Source of the DNA: Verrucomicrobiaceae bacterium
GTDB taxonomy: Bacteria; Verrucomicrobiota; Verrucomicrobiia; Verrucomicrobiales; Verrucomicrobiaceae
DNA: 64,000 nt
Reading direction: 5' to 3'
NCBI GenBank assembly: GCA_016713245.1
Contig: JADJPM010000005.1
Location: 62,001-126,000, forward strand
Position 1 is the first letter of the stretch. The number at the start of each line of letters is the position of its first letter. Positions 53,185 to 62,018 of the stretch are shown one piece after another. A model generated the notes under the pieces. That model was not told the DNA's origin. It saw nothing but the letters and a program-made list of their open reading frames with translations, and made no database searches. Position numbers and translations under genes: made by a program.

Positions 53185-55350
53185 TCACTGCACGAAAAGG
53201 AACTGCGATCCAGTGATCAAGGCATGAAGGACATCAGCGACGGCTTTTTCGCCGCGTTCAGTGAACACCTCATTCATGATGGCCTTTTCATCTCCCGTCG
53301 GCGCACGGCTCAAAAGGGCTTCGTAGAGCTTCTCGACCTTGGCCTGCGTGGTGGTGGCGGTTTGCAGGCTTTGAGAGAGCTTTGAAACAGGGCTCGTGAG
53401 GGCATCTAGCACGGGACCGTTGATCAAAGCGAGGGCCTGAGGCACGGAGGCATCCGTGCTGGCATTTTCGATGAGTTCGCGATCACTCTGCCCAAAGGTG
53501 CGGAGGAAGGTGCCAGCCTTCGCCGGGCTTTGCTGCTCCGAGGCGCGGGAGGCGAGGCTGAGACCGTCTTTGCCACCACCGGCTTTGGCGGCGTTCTTGA
53601 TGAATTCGCGGCGTTGCTCCTTGGTCATGCTAGCGAAGAGCTTGGGATCGATTTGCGGACGCTTCGGAGCATCTTGCTTGGCTTTGTAACCCTGGCGGAG
53701 GTCGGCGGCACGCTCCTCGCCGACGAGGGCGATGAGAAAATCGCGCTCCGTCTCGCGACGCAGCTGCTGGGCTTCGCGGCTGATGGCTTTCACGTCGATG
53801 CTGCTTTCCGTGCCGTTCTTTTTCGCCTCAGCGAGCTGCTTTTGCATGTTGGCCAGCTTCTCGCGGTTCGCGGTGAGGCGGTCGGCATTCTGGCGGGCGA
53901 TCTCGACGATGCCTTGCGCACCTTTATCTCGCAGCGTGCCGATGAACATGGACAGATCGTCGAGATACTGATGAAGGCGGACGTTGTCGTCATCGACGGC
54001 GTCATCCATGTTACCCCGCGTGAGAGTGACGAGGCTGTCCCAGATCTGCTCGGCACTCATGCGGCGGAGGATCGGGCCGGTGAAGTGATACACCTCGCCC
54101 GCAGGCACTTCCTGTGCGGTGGCGGCGAGCTGGTAGGCATCCGTGTTGTAGAGCACGCGGAGGAAATCCTTCAGCGCATACTTCTTCTCGATCATGAGCT
54201 GCGTGAGGAATTCCATCAACGCGGGATTGGCGGCCACGGTGCTGTCTGTCAGTTGATCCACCGGCTCGATGAGGCCGAGGCCAAAGGCCTTCTTCCACAT
54301 GCGATTGGCGATGACGGTGGTGAAGCGCGGATTCTCCGGGCTGGTCATCCATCCAGCGAAGGTGGCGATGGTGCTCTGCCCGTCCTTTAACGGTGCCTCG
54401 GGACTAAACATGGCCTTCGGCGTGACTTTGTCGCCGGGCTTCGCGTTGGTGTATTTGTAGTCATGCGGCAGGGCGGGCAGTTTACCCTCTTCCCACTGGG
54501 CACTGGTGTAGCGCAGCGGCTTCATCACATCCTGCATGGCCTGTTTGACCTTTTGCAGGTCTTCCCGGCTGACCTCGGACTCGGCATACTTTTTGCCTGC
54601 CTGGAGCTTCGCGAGGTATTCTTTGCGCTCCTTTTTGTCCATGGTCTTGAGCGCGGCTTTGTCGATCTCGGGAGCTCTCGATTTCTTGATCACTTCGAAG
54701 CCCCGGCTCTTGGTATCCATGCCCCAGGTGAAGGCGGCCATGTGGTAGTAATCCATCTGCGTCCATTTGTCGAAGGGATGGTCATGGCATTGGGCGCAGA
54801 CGATGCTGGTGCCAAGGAAGACCTGCACGGTGTAGGCGAGGTGATCGAGCTTGTTCTCATCCCGCTGCCAGAAGCCGATGCTGCCGCTGTCCCACACGCC
54901 ACCATCGGTGGTGAGAAGATTGCGCACCATCTGGTCGTAGGGCGTGTTCGCGTGAAGCTGCTTTTTGAGCCATTCCTCATAGGCCTCGGCGGTGAGACGA
55001 CCTTTCACGTTGTCGGAGAGGCGGAGCACATCGGCCCAGTAGTTGAACATGTGGCTGGTGTGGCCGGTGGAACCCAAAAGGCTGTCGATGAGCTTCGAGC
55101 GCTTTTCAGGATCGCTGGAGGTCAGGTAAGCCTGCGTCTCCTCGACACTGGGAATGCGCCCGACGATGTCGAGGTAGAGGCGACGCACGAGCACCTCGTC
55201 GCTCGCGGCGGGATTCGGCTTCACGCCGGCCTTCTGCCAGCCTTGAGCGAGCAATTCATCAATCTTCCGGCTCTCCGGCAAGGACGCCGCCTGAAGGCAG
55301 GCGAAACCAAGGGCAAAAAGCAGGGCGGAACTGAGGCGAAACGCGTTCAT
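53185..55350 (-). CDS. DUF1549 / DUF1553 domain protein
   Basis: 721-residue secreted protein with a signal peptide (about 1-22, MNAFRLSSALLFALGFACLQAA). The DUF1549 region (about 25-260) has SDEVLVRRLYLDIVGRIPS and the single haem-type motif CAQCHDHPFDKW. A central helical segment follows, then DUF1553 (about 315-530) with FAGWMTSPENPRFTTVIANR and MWKKAFGLGLIEPVDQL. It lacks the N-terminal cytochrome c domain of the convergent gene 49981-53016. A C-terminal region of about 200 residues is charged and partly coiled coil. ATG 55350 is chosen; a GTG at 55419 would start inside a hairpin. Confidence 0.88.
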   Translation of the reverse strand: MNAFRLSSALLFALGFACLQAASLPESRKIDELLAQGWQKAGVKPNPAASDEVLVRRLYLDIVGRIPSVEETQAYLTSSDPEKRSKLIDSLLGSTGHTSHMFNYWADVLRLSDNVKGRLTAEAYEEWLKKQLHANTPYDQMVRNLLTTDGGVWDSGSIGFWQRDENKLDHLAYTVQVFLGTSIVCAQCHDHPFDKWTQMDYYHMAAFTWGMDTKSRGFEVIKKSRAPEIDKAALKTMDKKERKEYLAKLQAGKKYAESEVSREDLQKVKQAMQDVMKPLRYTSAQWEEGKLPALPHDYKYTNAKPGDKVTPKAMFSPEAPLKDGQSTIATFAGWMTSPENPRFTTVIANRMWKKAFGLGLIEPVDQLTDSTVAANPALMEFLTQLMIEKKYALKDFLRVLYNTDAYQLAATAQEVPAGEVYHFTGPILRRMSAEQIWDSLVTLTRGNMDDAVDDDNVRLHQYLDDLSMFIGTLRDKGAQGIVEIARQNADRLTANREKLANMQKQLAEAKKNGTESSIDVKAISREAQQLRRETERDFLIALVGEERAADLRQGYKAKQDAPKRPQIDPKLFASMTKEQRREFIKNAAKAGGGKDGLSLASRASEQQSPAKAGTFLRTFGQSDRELIENASTDASVPQALALINGPVLDALTSPVSKLSQSLQTATTTQAKVEKLYEALLSRAPTGDEKAIMNEVFTERGEKAVADVLHALITGSQFLFVQ

Positions 55351-55402
55351 GCCCGCCGAAACGAAGCGGTGGACGGCTTCTTGCCGGAAGTTCGCGATGA
55401 CG

Positions 55403-55925
55403 GTGAGCCGGAGGCTCACGAGAAGCTAGCCGGTGGTGCAACCACCGTAACGCCCGACGCAGAATCTGGCGCTCCGGCAGGAGCGCGAGAAGCATCCGAA
55501 ACCAAGTCTCGCTCCCGAAGGCTTTGAAGTCCACTTCTCGCCCCCTTTCAGGGAGCAAATCCTCGAAACGTGAGGGAACCTTTTGTCCGGTGGTTGCACC
55601 ACCGGCTAGATTCCGTCGAGCCTCCGGCTCGCTATTCATGAGGCATTCGTTGCGAATCAGCTTTCGCAGAGCTGGCTGGCTTCTGAAGCCCAACGGGCTT
55701 CCGTCATGCAGCCCAGGGTTGGCACAACCCTGGGTCACCAGCATTCATGATTTGTTAAGGTCAGGGAACCCTGCATGGGTTCCGTCCCGCGAACGTCCAC
55801 CAGCCTGCGACGACGGACGGAACCCCGTTGGGGTTCACCCTTGAGCATGGTGGGTATTTCATCGCGATTCCCAGGGTAGCGCTTCGCGCAACCCTGGGCT
55901 GCATGACGCAAGGCCGTTGGCCTTG
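55403..55925. repeat. Field of short palindromes (about nine hairpins)
   Basis: This gene-free stretch between 55350 and 55935 is almost wholly made of hairpin modules: GTGAGCC/GGCTCAC (55403-55419), CGGTGGT/ACCACCG (55431-55447), GCGCTCC/GGAGCGC (55469-55486), CCGGTGGT/ACCACCGG (55588-55606), GAAGCCC/GGGCTTC (55685-55701), CCCAGGGTTG/CAACCCTGGG (55712-55734), and more at about 55770-55925. Stem sequences differ, but several modules recur (CCAGGGTT, CCGGTGGT). It looks like a cluster of REP-type repeats. No open frame there looks coding. Confidence 0.7.
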
Positions 55926-55934
55926 GTTTCTCGA

Positions 55935-56900
55935 TTACTTCTCAGGCCACATGCCTGAAAGTTCCGGGGGAAGCAACGAGCGCGGCAGGACATGATTGTA
56001 TCGACGAATCATCCTTCGATCCTCTGAATCTGGCTGCACGAGAATTGAATCTAGCACTTGTGGTTTAATGGAGTCACTACGAACCAAACCAACAAAGTCA
56101 GGTCCATTCATTCCATCATGTGACGACAAAATGATTCCATCTATGGCTGGATTTCGGTTCAACCATTCCCGAATTGAAATGATCAATGGCTCGTCAATCG
56201 CACCGAAAACTGTAATTCCAGCCACGTTCAACTCGTCAAGTTTGCTGGGTCTAAACTTGTGAATAATGTCACTAAGCACATGAGGGTTGCGCTCTTCGTC
56301 AAATCGCACAGCTCGAATCACATCTGAGACTCGGTGTTTTACTTCGAGATTAACCCAAAAATCATTTCCGCAGACTCCAGGCACTCGGAATCTCCAGTCC
56401 ACATCCGTGCCAACCACAAGCGGGTAATCTGCAACCACGCTATCGGTGACAAGAAATCTATTAAGCCACCATATTTCGTTCAACTTGGCCACGTGAGTCA
56501 AGGGACGGCGCAAATACGAACGCATTCCGCCACATTTCAGCCATAAATGAGGCAATCGTTCTTTGGCTGCTTCAATCACCTTCACAAACCAGAGAAGAGG
56601 AAATTGACTCAATCCACTTCCACTCACGGACGTGTGGCGGTCATCGTCCGGCGAATCTGCATTATCGATATCAAATTGCTTCTTTCTGCCTGATAAAATA
56701 TCACCGATTGAGTACTCAAGCAGAGGAACCGGTCGCTCTTGATTCGAGGAAAGCCATGCCGGCTCAAGATATAGCTTAAAATCCTTCGGTTCAATCCAAT
56801 CGAGGGCTTCAACAAGCAGTCCTGCTCGAAACTCAGCTAATGAGGGCTCAAGACCAAGAATCTTGAGCCCTTCGAAAAAACTATGTTTTGACCATTTCAC
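55935..56900 (-). CDS. Protein of unknown function, candidate PD-(D/E)XK fold
   Basis: 321-residue protein beginning at GTG 56900, which overlaps the lpdA stop (GTGA). It is clearly more A+T-rich than its neighbours and uses different codons. I do not recognise a family. Residues 160-190 contain VVGTDVDWRFRV, then FWVNLEVKHRV: Asp166/Asp168 followed 20 residues later by E186-V-K188, the pattern of a PD-(D/E)XK nuclease core (inference). The first 150 residues are helical. The coupled start suggests expression with lpdA, yet the base composition suggests recent transfer. The hairpin field follows its 3' end. Confidence 0.65.
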   Translation of the reverse strand: MKWSKHSFFEGLKILGLEPSLAEFRAGLLVEALDWIEPKDFKLYLEPAWLSSNQERPVPLLEYSIGDILSGRKKQFDIDNADSPDDDRHTSVSGSGLSQFPLLWFVKVIEAAKERLPHLWLKCGGMRSYLRRPLTHVAKLNEIWWLNRFLVTDSVVADYPLVVGTDVDWRFRVPGVCGNDFWVNLEVKHRVSDVIRAVRFDEERNPHVLSDIIHKFRPSKLDELNVAGITVFGAIDEPLIISIREWLNRNPAIDGIILSSHDGMNGPDFVGLVRSDSIKPQVLDSILVQPDSEDRRMIRRYNHVLPRSLLPPELSGMWPEK

Positions 56901-58273
56901 ACATGAATCGGATGCCCCTTCGCCACTTCGGTGGCTTCCTTGACCATCTCGGAGAGCGTCGGATGGGCGTGGATGGTGGCTTCGATTTCGTCCCAGGTGG
57001 CTTCGAGGTTCATGGCGAGGCCGATTTCGGCGATCATCTCGGTGCTTTCGCTGCCGATGATGTGGGCGCCGATGATTTCGCCGTGTGGCTCGCCGTAGAG
57101 GATCTTGACGAAGCCTTCGGGCTCGGCGGCGGCGAGGGCCTTGCCGCTGGCGACGTAGGGGAACTTGCCGATCTTGAACTTGAGGCCCTTTTCCTTCGCC
57201 GCACGCTCGGTGAGGCCGATGCTGGCCACCTGCGGATGGCAGTAGGTACAGCCGGGGAAGATGGTGACTTTCTTGGGCTTGTGCTTGGTGAACATGCCTT
57301 CGACGGCCTGCACCGCCTCGTAGCTGGCGACGTGGGCAAGCCAAGGCGGCCCGATGATGTCGCCCGCGCCGTAGATGCCTTTGACGGAGGTTTCATAGCG
57401 GTCGTTGGTGTCGAGCCAGCCGCGGTCGGTGAGTTTCAATTCGATGCCGCCGGGCAGCACGGGGGCCACGCCGATGGCGACGAGGGCCACATCGGCCTCC
57501 AACGTCTCGGTGGCAGCACCTTCAACGGTGATTTTCACGCCTTTGCCATCCTCGGAGGTGCCGGTGACCTTCGTGTTGGTGAGGATGCGGATGCCGGCCT
57601 TCGTGAGGCTCTTTTCCAAAGTCTGGCTGACCTCGGTGTCTTCCACCGGAAGGATGTTTGGCAGCATTTCGACGACGGTCACCTTCGTGCCGTAGGCGTT
57701 GAAGAAGTAGGCGAACTCAATGCCGATCGCACCGGCACCGATGACGATGACGCTCTTGGGCTGGGTGGCCATGGTCATGGCTTCCTTGCTGCCGATGACG
57801 GTGGTGCCGTTGAAGGGGAAACCGGGCATCGGACGGCTTTTCGCGCCGGTGGCGATGAGGATGTTTGCGGCGTCGTGCGTAGCCTTGGTGCCGTCAGCAG
57901 CGGTGACTTCCACTTTGCCAGCGGCGGGGATGCTGGCGGTGCCTTTGAGGTAATCGACCTTGTTCTTCTTGAAGAGGAATTCGATGCCCTTGTTGAGCTT
58001 GTCGCTCACGCCGCGGCTGCGGCCGATCACCTTGGACCAGTCATACTCGACGCTGCCGATCTTCAGGCCAAACTCGGCGGCACGGTGGGTGATGGTGTGG
58101 TAGAGCTCGGCGTTTTTGAGCAGCGCCTTCGTCGGAATGCAGCCCCAGTTCAGGCAGGTGCCACCCGCGCGGTCGTTTTCGACGCAGGCCACTTTTTTGC
58201 CGAGTTGAGCGCCGCGGATGGCGGCGACGTAGCCCGCAGGGCCGCCGCCGATGACGATGAGATCGTAGTTCAT
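56897..58273 (-). CDS. lpdA: Dihydrolipoyl dehydrogenase
   Basis: E3 component of 2-oxoacid dehydrogenase and glycine-cleavage complexes, reoxidising dihydrolipoamide with NAD. The 458-residue protein has the FAD motif IGGGPAGYVAAIRGAQLG, the redox disulfide GGTCLNWGCIPTK (Cys40, Cys45), the NAD motif VIGAGAIGIEFAYFF and the His-Glu pair in the C-terminal HAHPTLSEMV. ATG 58273 (MNYDLIVIGGGPAGY) is chosen; the upstream start adds a non-conserved leader. No E1/E2 genes are nearby. Confidence 0.96.
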   Translation of the reverse strand: MNYDLIVIGGGPAGYVAAIRGAQLGKKVACVENDRAGGTCLNWGCIPTKALLKNAELYHTITHRAAEFGLKIGSVEYDWSKVIGRSRGVSDKLNKGIEFLFKKNKVDYLKGTASIPAAGKVEVTAADGTKATHDAANILIATGAKSRPMPGFPFNGTTVIGSKEAMTMATQPKSVIVIGAGAIGIEFAYFFNAYGTKVTVVEMLPNILPVEDTEVSQTLEKSLTKAGIRILTNTKVTGTSEDGKGVKITVEGAATETLEADVALVAIGVAPVLPGGIELKLTDRGWLDTNDRYETSVKGIYGAGDIIGPPWLAHVASYEAVQAVEGMFTKHKPKKVTIFPGCTYCHPQVASIGLTERAAKEKGLKFKIGKFPYVASGKALAAAEPEGFVKILYGEPHGEIIGAHIIGSESTEMIAEIGLAMNLEATWDEIEATIHAHPTLSEMVKEATEVAKGHPIHV

Positions 58274-58401
58274 GTAAGGAGTATGTTGGGGGAGGTGAGC
58301 GGCGAGAGAAGCGCGGCCCTGCCTCGTATTCAACCGCAGATTTCCCCGCTCGTGTGCTGGATTGACCAGTGGGCGACGTTTCGCTAGTCTCCGCCACGCG
58401 C

Positions 58402-59376
58402 ATGCTGCTCCCCCTCCACCGTTTTCTCCTGATCACCTCCACGCTCCTCGGGGCGCTGATCGGTGTGCTGCCTGCGCAGGAGAAAAATGACCTCGCCAGC
58501 CTGCTGCGCATCCAGTCGGAGGTGCAAAAGCGCCTGCCGCAGGTGCGCCCGGCCCTCGTGGCCATCCAAACCGGCGGCGGCACGGCCAGCGGCGTGATCA
58601 TTTCCTCCAGCGGCCTCCTTTTGACCGCCGCCCACGTCGTGGATAAGCCGGGACGGGACATTCGTGTGGTCCTCAATGATGGCAGCGTCACCACCGCGAA
58701 GTCCCTCGGCCTCGATGAGGCCACTGACGCGGCGCTGGCCCAGCTCAAAGATCGCGGCAAGCCCTGGCCGAGTGTGAATCTGAGCCGCGAGGTGATCAAA
58801 GCGCAGCCCGGCGAGTGGTGCTTTGCCCTCGGGCATCCCGGCGGCTTCGACAAAGCACGCGGTGCCGTGCTTCGCGTGGGAAAAATCGTCAAACAAACCG
58901 CCAACAGCCTCCACACCGATTGCGTGCTCATGGGCGGCGACTCCGGCGGGCCGCTTTTCAACCTCTCCGGCGAGGTCATCGGCATTCACAGCCAGATCTG
59001 GGAGAACCGCGATCAAAACGTCCACGTCTCCATGGCCCCCTTCCTTCGCTCCTGGGATGCCATGCAGGCCTCGCAAGTCATCAAAACCTGGGGCGTGGGT
59101 GCCGGTGGCTACCTCGGCGTGGCCACGCGGATGAGCGATGAGGTCGAACTCGAAGTAGCGGATGTGATCGACGGCTCTCCTGCACAAAAAGCCGGGGTCC
59201 GCGTAGGTGATGTGATCCTCAGCGTGAATAGCGATGCCATGACCGATCAGCAGCAATTCACCTCCGCCATCAAAACCAAAGCCGCCGGTGATCTCGTGAC
59301 CCTGCGACTGCGCACGGACGGCAAGGAGCGGAAGGTGCCGGTGACACTGGCAAAGCGCCCTGCGGAGGGGGAATGA
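58402..59376 (+). CDS. HtrA/DegP-like trypsin-fold serine protease with PDZ
   Basis: 324-residue exported S1C protease with a signal peptide (about 1-25). The catalytic triad is His78 in LLTAAHVVD, Asp109 in DEATDAAL, and Ser181 in MGGDSGGPLF. One PDZ domain follows (about 225-315: YLGVATRM, GSPAQKAGVRVGDVILSVN). It probably degrades or chaperones misfolded envelope proteins. The downstream gene encodes a degenerate paralog and its start overlaps by four bases (ATGA), so the pair is co-translated. ATG 58402 is chosen. Confidence 0.92.
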   Translation: MLLPLHRFLLITSTLLGALIGVLPAQEKNDLASLLRIQSEVQKRLPQVRPALVAIQTGGGTASGVIISSSGLLLTAAHVVDKPGRDIRVVLNDGSVTTAKSLGLDEATDAALAQLKDRGKPWPSVNLSREVIKAQPGEWCFALGHPGGFDKARGAVLRVGKIVKQTANSLHTDCVLMGGDSGGPLFNLSGEVIGIHSQIWENRDQNVHVSMAPFLRSWDAMQASQVIKTWGVGAGGYLGVATRMSDEVELEVADVIDGSPAQKAGVRVGDVILSVNSDAMTDQQQFTSAIKTKAAGDLVTLRLRTDGKERKVPVTLAKRPAEGE

Positions 59377-59490
59377 CGAAGGATGAATTCCGAATGACGA
59401 AAGAAATCCCAATGCCGAATGCCAAAGCAAGCCCGCGAGCCTCTCGCTGGCTCCTGTCTGCATTCGTCATTTTCCATTCGTCACTTGCCC
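59373..59490 (+). repeat. Repeat-derived 5' end of the pseudoprotease gene
   Basis: The left part contains GAATGACGAAAGAAATCCC and a nearby GACGAAGGATGAATTCCG; the right part contains CATTCGTCATTTTCCATTC followed by GTCAC. These read as inverted copies of a GAATGACGAA-type motif that is dispersed in intergenic DNA of this phylum (general knowledge). Here the DNA is translated as the N-terminus and signal peptide. Confidence 0.5.
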
Positions 59491-60476
59491 TCTTCGCTGA
59501 AGCTCCCCGTCCCACCTTGCCGCCGGAGCAGCGCACGAATGGAAAGCAGACCCTCGCGGCCGTGGAAAAGACCGCTCAGCCGGTGCTGGCTTGCTCGGCA
59601 CGCGTCGAGAGCCTGTTGGGGCGTCCGGTGTGCGCGGCAACGATTGTTGGCATCGACGGCTACATCCTCACCAAGGCCAGCGAGGTGCCCGATCTCGAAA
59701 AAGTGCGCTTGAAGCTCGCGGGCGGTCGCACCGCCGAACTTCGAGAAATTCATCGGGACGTGCGTTTTGACCTCGTGCTGGCCCAGGCGGTCGGTTTGAG
59801 CAAACTGCGGGCAGCGAACTTCGGTGCCACGCGATCGCTTTCGCATGGTCAGTGGCTTTGCAGCAGCTCGGGAGCATCCCAAGAGCCACGTATCGGCATC
59901 ATCAGTGCCAATCGCCGCCAGATTCCCGGCAATGGCGCGGCGCTGGGCATCCGCATGGATGAAAAAGCGCCGAAGGAGGCGCAGGGCGTGCGCATCATCG
60001 GCATCGCCACCGATAGTCCGGCGGAAGCGGCGGGCTTGCAGGCGGAAGACGTGATCCTTTCCATCGCCGATGAGCCGGTGGCGCAGTTCAAACGCGTGCA
60101 TGAGATCGTGAACAAACGCCAGCCGGGCGAATACGTCGAGGTGCGCTACCTGCGTGAAGGCAAGCAGGAAAGCTGCCGCGTGCGTCTGGCCAGCCGCACG
60201 AAGGTCATTCAGAACTGGGAGGGCGAGGACTTTGCCAATGGCGGCATTTCCCTGCGCACCGACAGCTTTCCCGATGCCCTTCAGCATGACATCCCACTCG
60301 CTCCCTCGGACATGGGCGGCCCGCTCGCCACGCTCGATGGCAAGGTCGTGGGCATTAACATCGCCCGCGTGGATCGTGTGACGACCTTTGCTTTGCCGGT
60401 GGAGAGTTTTTGGACCGAGATCCAGCAGTGGATCAATGCCGACCGCCATCCGCCGAAAGCGCAAGCGGCGGAGTGA
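59373..60476 (+). CDS. Catalytically dead trypsin-fold/PDZ paralog of the upstream protease
   Basis: 367-residue secreted protein, homologous to the upstream protease but without its catalytic residues. The His position reads YILTKASEVPD (Ser103), and the GDSGGP region reads APSDMGGPLATLDG, with Met314 for the nucleophile. The order of domains also differs: the PDZ domain (about 205-275, TDSPAEAAGLQAEDVILSIA) lies before SDMGGP, so it is placed inside the protease fold. Likely a regulatory or scaffolding partner of the active enzyme. The signal peptide segment WLLSAFVIFHSSLALFA coincides with an intergenic-type repeat, so an alternative start may exist. Confidence 0.85.
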   Translation: MTKDEFRMTKEIPMPNAKASPRASRWLLSAFVIFHSSLALFAEAPRPTLPPEQRTNGKQTLAAVEKTAQPVLACSARVESLLGRPVCAATIVGIDGYILTKASEVPDLEKVRLKLAGGRTAELREIHRDVRFDLVLAQAVGLSKLRAANFGATRSLSHGQWLCSSSGASQEPRIGIISANRRQIPGNGAALGIRMDEKAPKEAQGVRIIGIATDSPAEAAGLQAEDVILSIADEPVAQFKRVHEIVNKRQPGEYVEVRYLREGKQESCRVRLASRTKVIQNWEGEDFANGGISLRTDSFPDALQHDIPLAPSDMGGPLATLDGKVVGINIARVDRVTTFALPVESFWTEIQQWINADRHPPKAQAAE

Positions 60477-60510
60477 GATGAATCACTTTCCATTTCCGCC
60501 CTTCCAGCTA

Positions 60511-60518
60511 GAGGGGAG
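60511..60518 (+). promoter_or_regulatory. Shine-Dalgarno site deciding a TTG start
   Basis: GAGGGGAG ends five bases before TTG 60524, the chosen start of the permease gene. The next ATG in frame (60584) has no such site. Confidence 0.6.
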
Positions 60519-60523
60519 ATCGC

Positions 60524-61291
60524 TTGGCCGCCTCTTGTGAACAGATCTCTCCGCAACGTCACCGTGTCCTTTGGACGGTGGTGATGCTTTTGGCGCTTTC
60601 GGCGGGCCTTTATGCCATGTTTCTCGCAGTGGACTACCGGTGGAACTGGTCGGGCGTTTGGAAGTATCGCGCTCAATTCGGCCTCGGATGGCTCACCACG
60701 TTGGCTGTCTCTCTCGCGGCCATGGTGGTGAGCGTGGGGCTCGGCTTTTTGCTCATGCTCGGTGCCCGCTCGCGACTGGACCCCGTGCGCTTGCTCAGCT
60801 CCGGCACAATCGAAATCGTGCGTGGCTCACCGCTGCTCGTGCAGCTCCTCATAGGCTACTACATCATCGCCGAAGCACTGCAGATCCGAGAACAGGTGGT
60901 CGTCGGCGTGGTGCTGCTGGGCGGCTTTCATGCGGCTTACCTCGCCGAAATCTTCCGCGGCGCGGTGGAAAGCATCGGTGCCTCCCAACTCGAAGCAGCT
61001 CGTGCGGTCGGCTTTGACCGCTCGCAGACCTATCGCTACGTCGTCATCCCCCAGGCACTGCGCCGAGCTTTGCCGGGCACCACCGGGCAGCTCGTTTCTT
61101 TGCTCAAAGACTCCTCGCTGCTCTCCGTCATCGGCATCGAGGAACTGGTGCAGAAGGTCAAAGTGATGAATGCGGCCAGCTATGCCCCGCTGGAAGGTTA
61201 TTTGCCGCTGGCCGTGGCTTATTTGATCCTCACGCTACCGCTCGCCAGGCTGGCGAGGAAGCTGGAAGGGAGGTTCGCCTATGAAACTTGA
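60524..61291 (+). CDS. Amino-acid ABC transporter permease (polar amino acid type)
   Basis: 255-residue inner-membrane permease of the HisMQ/GlnP family, with about five hydrophobic helices. The EAA motif is EAARAVGFDRSQTYRYVVIPQALRRALPG, read here as EAARAVGFDRSQ then VVIPQALRRALPG, and GTIEIVRGSPLLVQLLIGYY is characteristic. The TTG start is supported by GAGGGGAG. It overlaps the ATPase gene by 11 bases. A binding protein is missing next to it; the lipoprotein at 31062-31835 is a candidate. Confidence 0.92.
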   Translation: MAASCEQISPQRHRVLWTVVMLLALSAGLYAMFLAVDYRWNWSGVWKYRAQFGLGWLTTLAVSLAAMVVSVGLGFLLMLGARSRLDPVRLLSSGTIEIVRGSPLLVQLLIGYYIIAEALQIREQVVVGVVLLGGFHAAYLAEIFRGAVESIGASQLEAARAVGFDRSQTYRYVVIPQALRRALPGTTGQLVSLLKDSSLLSVIGIEELVQKVKVMNAASYAPLEGYLPLAVAYLILTLPLARLARKLEGRFAYET

Positions 61292-62018
61292 GGCCACCGC
61301 TTTGACCAAGCGCTACGGCGCACACGCCGCTCTCGATGGCACCGCCTTTGAAACCGGCGCGGAAGCACGCGTCATCGCCCTGCTCGGCCCTTCGGGCGGT
61401 GGTAAATCCACGCTGCTCCGAGTTCTCGGCTGCCTGCTCGTGCCGGAGGAAGGTCACGTCTCACTCGATGGCCGCACCCTGCCCAACGAGGAAGAAGGCG
61501 CTCTCGCCGAGCGACGCGGCAACGGCTTCGTCTTCCAAGGCTACAACCTCTTCCCTCATCTCACCGCCCTGCAAAACATCACGCTACCGCTTCGCGAGGT
61601 CCACGGCATGCCCGCCGTGCAGGCTGAGCAACGGGCGCTGGAGCTGCTGCATCGTCTCGGCCTGGAAGGCCACGAAAACAAACGCCCCTCGCAACTCTCC
61701 GGCGGCCAGCAACAGCGGGCGGCCATCGCCCGTGCCCTCGCGCCCAAGCCGAAGCTCCTTTTGCTGGATGAACCCACCTCCGCTCTCGATCCCGTGATGA
61801 CCGGCGAGGTCCTCGATGTCATCCGCGAGCTCGCCGAAGCCGGTCAAAGCATCGTCCTCGCCACCCACGAAATCAGCTTTGCCCGCCAAGTCGCCGATTG
61901 GGTCGTCTTCCTCGCCGCCGGCAAGGTCCAAGAATCCTCCCCCGCCTCCCAATTCTTCACGCAGCCACAGACGGAACTCGCTCAGCAGTATCTCGTCGGC
62001 CTCTCGAAGTATCGGTGA
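61281..62018 (+). CDS. Amino-acid ABC transporter ATP-binding protein
   Basis: 245-residue ATPase of the GlnQ/HisP/ArtP family. Walker A is LLGPSGGGKSTLLR, the signature is LSGGQQQRAAIARAL, Walker B is LLLLDEPTSALD, and the H loop is ATHEISFARQVAD. It energises the permease with which it overlaps. The pair lacks a terminator that I could see. Substrate is a polar or acidic amino acid by family. Confidence 0.95.
   Translation: MKLEATALTKRYGAHAALDGTAFETGAEARVIALLGPSGGGKSTLLRVLGCLLVPEEGHVSLDGRTLPNEEEGALAERRGNGFVFQGYNLFPHLTALQNITLPLREVHGMPAVQAEQRALELLHRLGLEGHENKRPSQLSGGQQQRAAIARALAPKPKLLLLDEPTSALDPVMTGEVLDVIRELAEAGQSIVLATHEISFARQVADWVVFLAAGKVQESSPASQFFTQPQTELAQQYLVGLSKYR

Noticed and set aside
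56888..58387. 499-codon plus-strand frame opposite lpdA
   Set aside because: Shadow frame; lpdA has intact FAD, NAD and redox-disulfide motifs.
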